Positions 5,498 to 9,146 of a DNA stretch of 9,146 nucleotides are shown here, piece after piece (positions within the stretch are counted from its first letter, which is position 1; each line of letters begins with the position of its first letter). The notes beneath the pieces are model-generated. The model had not been told where the DNA came from. It searched no databases and saw only the letters and a program-made list of their open reading frames with translations. Origin of the DNA: Patescibacteria group bacterium UBA6033 (GTDB taxonomy: Bacteria; Patescibacteriota; Minisyncoccia; Phycocordibacterales; Phycocordibacteraceae); NCBI GenBank assembly GCA_002429325.1, contig DIZH01000015.1:6896-16041 (forward strand). Reading direction: 5' to 3'. The position numbers were made by a program, and so were the translations under genes.

Positions 5498-5543
5498 AAA
5501 ATGATGAGCCCACAGGCGCTCGTAAGCGGCTGTGGGTCATTTT
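5498..5543 (-). terminator. Terminator of the 213-residue gene
   Basis: CCCACAG pairs with CTGTGGG, then after one mismatch CGCT pairs with AGCG around the loop CGTA. The outer AAAATGA/TCATTTT also pairs past a 4-base bulge. The gene's TGA stop lies in the stem. The minus-strand 3' side ends in CATTTTATG. It separates this gene from the glutaredoxin-like gene. Confidence 0.8.
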
Positions 5544-6178
5544 CTACGAACGAGTTCGATGTATTCGTCGAGCGGTATAGGAGGCAGGACTCCAGGCGTC
5601 GGTGACACTTTTTCCGCTACCACGATATGCCAGTACGGCCGTACCATTGTGGTCGAATAGCGATCGAGTGCCTCCACCTTGCCATTGTCGTGAATCAAGA
5701 GGAGATGCTCTTTGCACTCTTCATTCACGATGTGGGTCCCCAAGTGAAGCACAGTCCCCATAGTGACACCGAGCCCCCTCAGTAACTTGAGGTAGGCTAC
5801 TGTTTCGATCGTGCCCGCTGGGACGTATTCATGCTTCTCGAGAGCCTTTCGAAGCTTTGGAATGCTCCATTCCTCCGTAAGGGTTACGAACGCGCATGCT
5901 CGAACATACGAGTACTTCTCCTTGGTGTGCTTGTCTACGAGATCCTCATCGTATGCCCCTGTAAGAGGGACTCGAAGCATAGTCTCTACAGCCGATTCGA
6001 CAATCAGAGGTGCTGACGCCTTTCTTGAACCACTGTCCGCAAGAGGACCGTACATTAGACTGAAACGGCGTTTACTCTTCTCTGGTACCAGATGAATGCT
6101 TTCGTGTAGCGATTGAAGCGCAGCTCTCACCGTTGGATATCGGGAGACTCTTGTCAGTAATTGATGTTTTATGTCCAC
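5537..6178 (-). CDS. Unrecognised 213-residue soluble protein
   Basis: I do not recognise the family. The protein has no signal peptide or membrane helix. Residues 1-45 are basic (RVSRYPTVRAALQSL, KSKRRF). The middle (85-140) is mixed alpha/beta with TEEWSIPKLRKALEKHEYVP. The most structured-looking part is 140-190, with GTVLHLGTHIV, HLLLIHDNG, EALDRYSTT and RPYWHIVVAEK, which read as alternating beta strands. A Pro-rich stretch (193-203) precedes a helical end. The start is GTG, chosen because a perfect AAAGGAGG (6184-6191) lies 5 bases upstream. Such a strong ribosome binding site is seen nowhere else in the window, so this gene may have a different origin or much higher translation. A possible promoter (TGG-CATACT on the minus strand, 6217-6225) would give a leader of about 30 nt. 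It has its own terminator. Confidence 0.75.
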   Translation of the reverse strand: MDIKHQLLTRVSRYPTVRAALQSLHESIHLVPEKSKRRFSLMYGPLADSGSRKASAPLIVESAVETMLRVPLTGAYDEDLVDKHTKEKYSYVRACAFVTLTEEWSIPKLRKALEKHEYVPAGTIETVAYLKLLRGLGVTMGTVLHLGTHIVNEECKEHLLLIHDNGKVEALDRYSTTMVRPYWHIVVAEKVSPTPGVLPPIPLDEYIELVRRK

Positions 6179-6183
6179 CTGAG

Positions 6184-6191
6184 CCTCCTTT
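6184..6191 (-). promoter_or_regulatory. Strong ribosome binding site of the 213-residue gene
   Basis: AAAGGAGG on the minus strand, 5 bases before the GTG at 6178. It fits the usual anti-SD end of 16S rRNA perfectly and decides the GTG start. No neighbouring gene shows such a site. Confidence 0.85.
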
Positions 6192-6298
6192 CTTTAAAAT
6201 TTACAGGCCAAGCATGAGTATGCCATAAAACCGCATATCCTGCAGTATTGAAAATTGTGCGGGTAGCGAGAATCGGACTCGCGTTTATTGCTTGGGAA

Positions 6299-6322
6299 TT
6301 AAAAATCCGTAGTGATTTTTAA
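6299..6322 (-). repeat. AT-rich 9-bp hairpin within the interrupted tRNA-Gly
   Basis: TTAAAAATC pairs perfectly with GATTTTTAA around a 6-base loop. It sits directly between the 10-bp inverted repeat and the leftover anticodon-loop sequence of the outer tRNA. It could be part of the inserted segment or act as a weak terminator. Confidence 0.8.
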
Positions 6323-6426
6323 CGGCATTCGTACTTTGTGCGGGATACGAGAATCGAACTCGTGCCTACTGCTTGGGAAGCAGTCGTCCTACCACTAAAC
6401 TAATCCCGCACGAAAAACGAATGCCG
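6323..6426 (-). repeat. 10-bp inverted repeat bracketing the inner tRNA-Gly
   Basis: Bases 6323-6332 (CGGCATTCGT) are the exact reverse complement of 6417-6426. In the transcript they would form a stem enclosing the inner tRNA, placed where the outer tRNA's anticodon stem should be. Confidence 0.9.
6339..6409 (-). tRNA. tRNA-Gly (CCC), intact inner copy
   Basis: This is a complete 71-nt cloverleaf reading GGG codons. The acceptor GCGGGAT/ATCCCGC is perfect. The D stem GTTT/GGAC has two T-G wobbles. The anticodon stem ACTGC/GCAGT is perfect, with loop TTCCCAA and anticodon CCC. T stem CACGA/CTCGT (with TTCGATT or nearby loop choice) follows the usual pattern with one imperfect pair depending on the register. 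The discriminator is A. CCA is not encoded (ACAA follows). It sits inside the interrupted outer tRNA-Gly. Confidence 0.95.
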
Positions 6427-6460
6427 GTTCTACCACTGAACCATACCCGCTCTCTTTGGA

Positions 6461-6799
6461 TCAAAACCAGTTCAACACCTTCTGCCACCACGATAGCTCT
6501 GGCGTCGCTGTGGCCGCCACGGGCGGTACCACCACGATAACCTCTTCTCCCGGACGTGCAACTCCAAACGCGGTCCGAATGGCCGCATCATGGCCACGAG
6601 CGGTCCCGAGAGACGCGAGATTTGCCTCAAGCGAGGCTTTGCGGGCCTCAAGCGAATCATACTGCTGTCGCACTTGATTCGCTTGAGAGACCGCAATGTG
6701 GGTCTTCCCTGCCAACCCCATAATGAGAGAGAGGAGCCAGAATGCCACGAGCAAAAGAATGCCAATGAGAAGTCCTCGTTGCCATTCTTTCGCTCGCAT
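6461..6799 (-). CDS. FtsB/DivIC-like septum formation protein
   Basis: This is a 112-residue bitopic membrane protein. A short basic N-terminus (MRAKEWQRG) leads into one membrane helix (about 9-29). A coiled-coil-like stretch follows (about 36-66, with QANQVRQQYDSLEARKASLE). The family hallmark comes next: IRTAFGVARPGEEVIVVV (74-91), matching the usual 'aR..fg...pGE.v' motif. In well-studied bacteria FtsB/DivIC bridges FtsL and FtsQ/DivIB in the divisome. The end, SWWQKVLNWF, is of a kind I recall in CPR homologues. An extended -10 box (TGGTATACT) ends 6 bases before the ATG, so the mRNA is probably leaderless. The stop is 10 bases before the tRNA-Gly locus, with no terminator between, so mRNA and tRNA are probably made together. 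I cannot tell FtsB from DivIC with certainty. Confidence 0.82.
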   Translation of the reverse strand: MRAKEWQRGLLIGILLLVAFWLLSLIMGLAGKTHIAVSQANQVRQQYDSLEARKASLEANLASLGTARGHDAAIRTAFGVARPGEEVIVVVPPVAATATPELSWWQKVLNWF

Positions 6800-6805
6800 G
6801 ACCCT

Positions 6806-6814
6806 AGTATACCA
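6806..6814 (-). promoter_or_regulatory. Extended -10 promoter of the FtsB/DivIC-like gene
   Basis: The minus strand reads TGGTATACT, identical to the box of the glutaredoxin-like gene. Only 6 bases (AGGGTC) separate it from the ATG, so transcription should begin at or within a base or two of the start codon. Confidence 0.65.
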
Positions 6815-6830
6815 ACTCTTTCGCCCATGT

Positions 6831-6859
6831 ATTACTTGGCGGTCGAACCGCCAAGTAAT
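6831..6859 (-). terminator. Perfect hairpin after lepA, possible terminator
   Basis: A 13-bp perfect stem (6831-6843 with 6847-6859) with a 3-base loop begins at the lepA stop codon. No T-run follows on the minus strand, so termination by the standard mechanism is doubtful; the hairpin may protect the mRNA 3' end. Confidence 0.55.
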
Positions 6860-8655
6860 TACTGATCGGACTGGACCATTTTCATAAAGACCTCTTCGGG
6901 AATGGTGACTTTCCCCGTGCCTCGCTCAAGCATTTTCTTTTTGCCGCGCTTCTGCTTATCGAGGAGCTTATTCTTGCGCGAGACATCGCCGCCATAGAGG
7001 TAGCCTGTGACGTCTTTACGCATCGCCGAGAGCGTCTTCGATGCAATGATGCGCCCCCCCGTGCGTGCCTGTATCTTCGTCGTGAAGAGTTGCTTCGGCA
7101 ACGTACCGTGAAGCTTCTCTACCATCTTCTCCGCTTCCTCTTGGACGCGACGACGCGCGACAACGCGAGCGAACGCCGGGACCGGTTCTTCGGCAACAAG
7201 GATATCTAGCCGCACGACGTCTGCGGCGCGCTCGGGTAGAAGCTCGTAGGAAAGCGATGCATAGCCCGACGAGATATTCTTCAGCGTATCGAAGAATCCG
7301 CGCATGAGTTCTCGAAGCGGCATCTCGACAGTCATCTCAATGCGACCGTCATGATACGTCTCCGTGCCGAGTGTCTCTGCCTCATGCTCATAGAGTAGTT
7401 GGATGAGAGACGAGAGCGACTCGGGAGGCGTAATGATGATGACCTTCGCCCATGGCTCTTCGATAAGAGCGATATCGCCGTGCTCAGGAAATTTCGCAGG
7501 AGTGTAGACGATCTCACGCACTCCTTTTGTTGTTGTCACCACATAGGAGATAGTTGGGATGGTCACAATGAGCGTTAAATGAAATTCGCGACGCAGACGT
7601 TCAGTCACTATCTCAAGATGAAGCAGTCCGAGGAATCCGCAACGAAATCCCCTTCCGAGAACGCCTGAGGATTCTTCTTCAAACGAGAGAGACGAGTCAG
7701 AGAGCCGCAGCCGCTCAAGCGATTGCCGAAGAAGTGGCAGGTCATCCTGGCTTTCAGGGTATACCGATGCCCACACGACCGGGCGGGGGCGCTCGTAGCC
7801 AGGCAAGGGCTGTAATGAGCCTTTCACCATGCCGATGGTATCGCCCACCGCCACAATGCCCGGCTCCTTGATGCCCGTGACGATATAGCCTATCTCGCCA
7901 GCTCCGAGCGAGTCAGCAGGCGTTTCTCCTGGGGTAAAGATGCCGGTCTCAAGTGCAATGAATTCTTTCCCTGCTGCAGAAAAGATAAGTGGCTGACCTT
8001 TCTTGAAGGTGCCATCGAATACGCGAAGATACACTGCGACGCCGCGATGCTTTGAATAGGAAAAATCGAAGACGAGACCGCGGGGTTCATCACCGGCTTT
8101 TGCTGCAGAGTCATGCGGGGGTGGCACGCGCTTCACGATGGCGTCGAGGAGTTCATCAACGCCCGCACCAGTCTTCCCTGACACTGCGATTACTTCGCTC
8201 TTGTCGGCATGAATGAGATTGGCAAGTTCTCCAGCCACTTCATCGACACGCGCCGCAGGAGCATCAATTTTTGATACCACAGGAATGATGACGCAGCCTT
8301 GCGCTTCGGCCATCGCAAGCGTAGTGAGCGTCTGTGCTTGTATCCCCTGCGTCGAATCGACCAGAAGAAGAACACCCTCTACGGCATGAAGCGCTCGTGA
8401 GACCTCATACGAAAAATCAATGTGTCCCGGGGTATCGATGAGATTCAGCGTATAGCCGCCATACTGCATGCGCACAGGCTGCATCTTGATGGTAATGCCG
8501 CGCTCGCGCTCGAGGTCCATACGGTCGAGTACTTGGTCGCGCATAAGACGCTCTGGAATAGCGCCTGTCCGCTCAAGGAGCCGGTCAGCTAAGGTCGACT
8601 TGCCATGATCCACATGGGCAATAATAGAAAAATTGCGAATCTGTTGCTGATTCAT
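6859..8655 (-). CDS. lepA: Elongation factor 4 (LepA), back-translocating ribosomal GTPase
   Basis: This is a full-length 598-residue translational GTPase that acts on stalled or initiating ribosomes; the family is usually about 600 residues. G1 is AHVDHGKS (13-20), G2 ERGIT (51-55), G3 DTPGH (74-78), G4 SKID (128-131) and G5 SGKTG (159-163). The usual G4 is NKID, so the base-reading Asn is Ser here. EF-G-like domains II, III and V follow (for example RGFRCGFLGLLHLEIVTERL). The LepA-specific C-terminal domain ends the protein with TLSAMRKDVTGYLYGGDVSRKNKLL, split here as TLSAMRKDVTGYLYGGD and VSRKNKLL, then KQKRGKKKM. The ATG overlaps the murJ stop as ATGA, so translation is probably coupled to murJ. 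No ribosome binding site is visible. The gene ends in a 13-bp hairpin. Confidence 0.98.
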   Translation of the reverse strand: MNQQQIRNFSIIAHVDHGKSTLADRLLERTGAIPERLMRDQVLDRMDLERERGITIKMQPVRMQYGGYTLNLIDTPGHIDFSYEVSRALHAVEGVLLLVDSTQGIQAQTLTTLAMAEAQGCVIIPVVSKIDAPAARVDEVAGELANLIHADKSEVIAVSGKTGAGVDELLDAIVKRVPPPHDSAAKAGDEPRGLVFDFSYSKHRGVAVYLRVFDGTFKKGQPLIFSAAGKEFIALETGIFTPGETPADSLGAGEIGYIVTGIKEPGIVAVGDTIGMVKGSLQPLPGYERPRPVVWASVYPESQDDLPLLRQSLERLRLSDSSLSFEEESSGVLGRGFRCGFLGLLHLEIVTERLRREFHLTLIVTIPTISYVVTTTKGVREIVYTPAKFPEHGDIALIEEPWAKVIIITPPESLSSLIQLLYEHEAETLGTETYHDGRIEMTVEMPLRELMRGFFDTLKNISSGYASLSYELLPERAADVVRLDILVAEEPVPAFARVVARRRVQEEAEKMVEKLHGTLPKQLFTTKIQARTGGRIIASKTLSAMRKDVTGYLYGGDVSRKNKLLDKQKRGKKKMLERGTGKVTIPEEVFMKMVQSDQ

Positions 8656-9146
8656 GGTTGTACAGGTTCTTCGCCGGAAGGCGGAAGAACTGGCGATTGT
8701 GCATCTCGTGTATGAATCAATCGCGAGAGAGCATTCACGACAATGCGGAATTCTTCGTTTTCCACGAAATAGAGCGCAAGTGCTGAAGCGACGAGACCGA
8801 CGATGCCCGCTATGAATCCCTGAGTAAAGACCGATACAAGGCTCGTGAGGGGTGCAATGCCGCCCTCGAGCACAAGCACCACATACGCCGCAGCTCCGCC
8901 AGCAACAGCTGCAATGGCACCGTCAAATACCGGACGAGAAAGTGTGCGAGCAAGCTCAGGAGAAACGCCTCGAAGCGCAATGAGCGACAATGCTGCGAGG
9001 AATATCTGCCCTAGAGTCGCAGCAAGCGCCACAAGCAATATCGTCGTTCCTCCGATATCGCCAACTTTGAGAAAATCTGCAAGCGGTATGAGAAGCCTCT
9101 GTGCCGGTTGAGCGAGGAACACCACTGCAAGAAGTACGGTCAATGC
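8652..9146 (-). CDS. murJ: C-terminal part of a probable lipid II flippase MurJ/MviN
   Basis: Only the last 164 codons lie in the window; the 5' end is beyond base 9146 and the frame stays open to the edge. The visible part has about four or five hydrophobic helices separated by short loops (RGVSPELARTLSRP between two of them). It ends in a charged tail, VENEEFRIVVNALSRL, and a Pro-rich end. This layout and the ENEEF tail followed by lepA recall MurJ in Parcubacteria. MurJ flips the lipid-linked peptidoglycan precursor across the membrane. The diagnostic N-terminal charged cavity residues are outside the window, so another polytopic transporter is possible. The TGA stop overlaps the lepA ATG by 4 bases. 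The apparent TTG start at 9143 is just an internal Leu codon. Confidence 0.68.
   Translation of the reverse strand, partial: ALTVLLAVVFLAQPAQRLLIPLADFLKVGDIGGTTILLVALAATLGQIFLAALSLIALRGVSPELARTLSRPVFDGAIAAVAGGAAAYVVLVLEGGIAPLTSLVSVFTQGFIAGIVGLVASALALYFVENEEFRIVVNALSRLIHTRDAQSPVLPPSGEEPVQP

Larger units (their letters stand above)
6258..6450 (-). pseudogene. Interrupted tRNA-Gly carrying another tRNA gene inside it
   Basis: The two ends of this 193-nt stretch form one tRNA. The 5' part (6450 down to about 6427) has acceptor GCGGGTA and D arm GTTC-AGTGGTA-GAAC. The 3' part (6298 down to 6258) has an anticodon-loop sequence TTCCCAA with 3' stem GCAAT, T arm GCGAG-TCCGATT-CTCGC, acceptor TACCCGC and discriminator A. 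The outer acceptor (GCGGGTA/TACCCGC) differs from the inner tRNA's (GCGGGAT/ATCCCGC), so the halves belong to each other. Between them are a 10-bp inverted repeat, the whole tRNA-Gly(CCC) and an AT-rich hairpin. The expected 5' anticodon-stem strand ATTGC is missing, so I call it broken, though all other arms pair perfectly. It starts 10 bases after the FtsB/DivIC-like gene's stop and so is probably cotranscribed with it. Confidence 0.75.

Noticed and set aside
6258..6450. Group I intron in tRNA-Gly
   Set aside because: The non-tRNA sequence in the interruption is far too short for a group I core, and no typical P/Q/R/S elements are seen.
9141..9143. TTG start codon of the last gene
   Set aside because: The frame continues to the window edge and the sequence is a membrane protein cut in the middle.
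1..9146. CRISPR arrays, insertion sequences, phage or defence genes
   Set aside because: No regularly spaced repeats, transposase, integrase or nuclease motifs were found on either strand.

Overview
The window looks like chromosomal DNA from a Patescibacteria/CPR bacterium, most likely a Parcubacteria lineage of Kaiserbacteria type with moderate GC content. This is judged by protein style from memory, not by a search. The supporting signs are a short ValRS without the C-terminal coiled coil, a DUF2914 membrane protein, a small FtsB/DivIC-like protein, a MurJ-lepA pair, very short or absent 5' leaders, and tRNA genes without an encoded CCA end. I see no phage, IS, CRISPR or resistance genes.

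The + strand genes are at the left: the 3' part of valS (1-2022), a 28-29 nt-arm hairpin that starts at its stop codon (2018-2107), prsW (2135-2839) and an Hsp20 gene (2841-3353). Hsp20 meets the minus-strand genes tail to tail, with a 14-base overlap. From there everything is on the minus strand. Read right to left these are the murJ 3' end (8652-9146), lepA (6859-8655, ATGA overlap with murJ), an FtsB/DivIC-like gene (6461-6799), a tRNA-Gly locus (6258-6450), an unrecognised 213-residue gene (5537-6178), a glutaredoxin-like gene (5196-5438), tRNA-Arg (5064-5135), a hairpin-rich gap, a small single-pass membrane protein (4578-4862), tRNA-Phe (4422-4494) and the DUF2914 membrane protein (3340-4416).

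The genes serve translation (valS, lepA, three tRNAs), cell envelope and division (murJ, ftsB-like), and stress, redox and membrane signalling (hsp20, grx, prsW). Four of the promoters have an extended -10 box (TGnTAnAAT or TGGTATACT). In three of these the box is only 6-8 bases before the start codon, which predicts leaderless mRNAs. The 213-residue gene is the exception: it has a full AAAGGAGG ribosome binding site and a GTG start.

The most unusual signals surround the tRNAs. An intact tRNA-Gly(CCC) is nested inside the anticodon region of a second tRNA-Gly whose acceptor, D and T arms all still pair, and a 10-bp inverted repeat brackets the nested copy. A 26-nt hairpin upstream of tRNA-Phe copies both of its ends. 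An inverted, hairpin-interrupted copy of the tRNA-Arg 3' arm lies just downstream of that gene. The DUF2914 gene starts 6 bases after the last base of tRNA-Phe, so tRNA maturation would create its mRNA 5' end.
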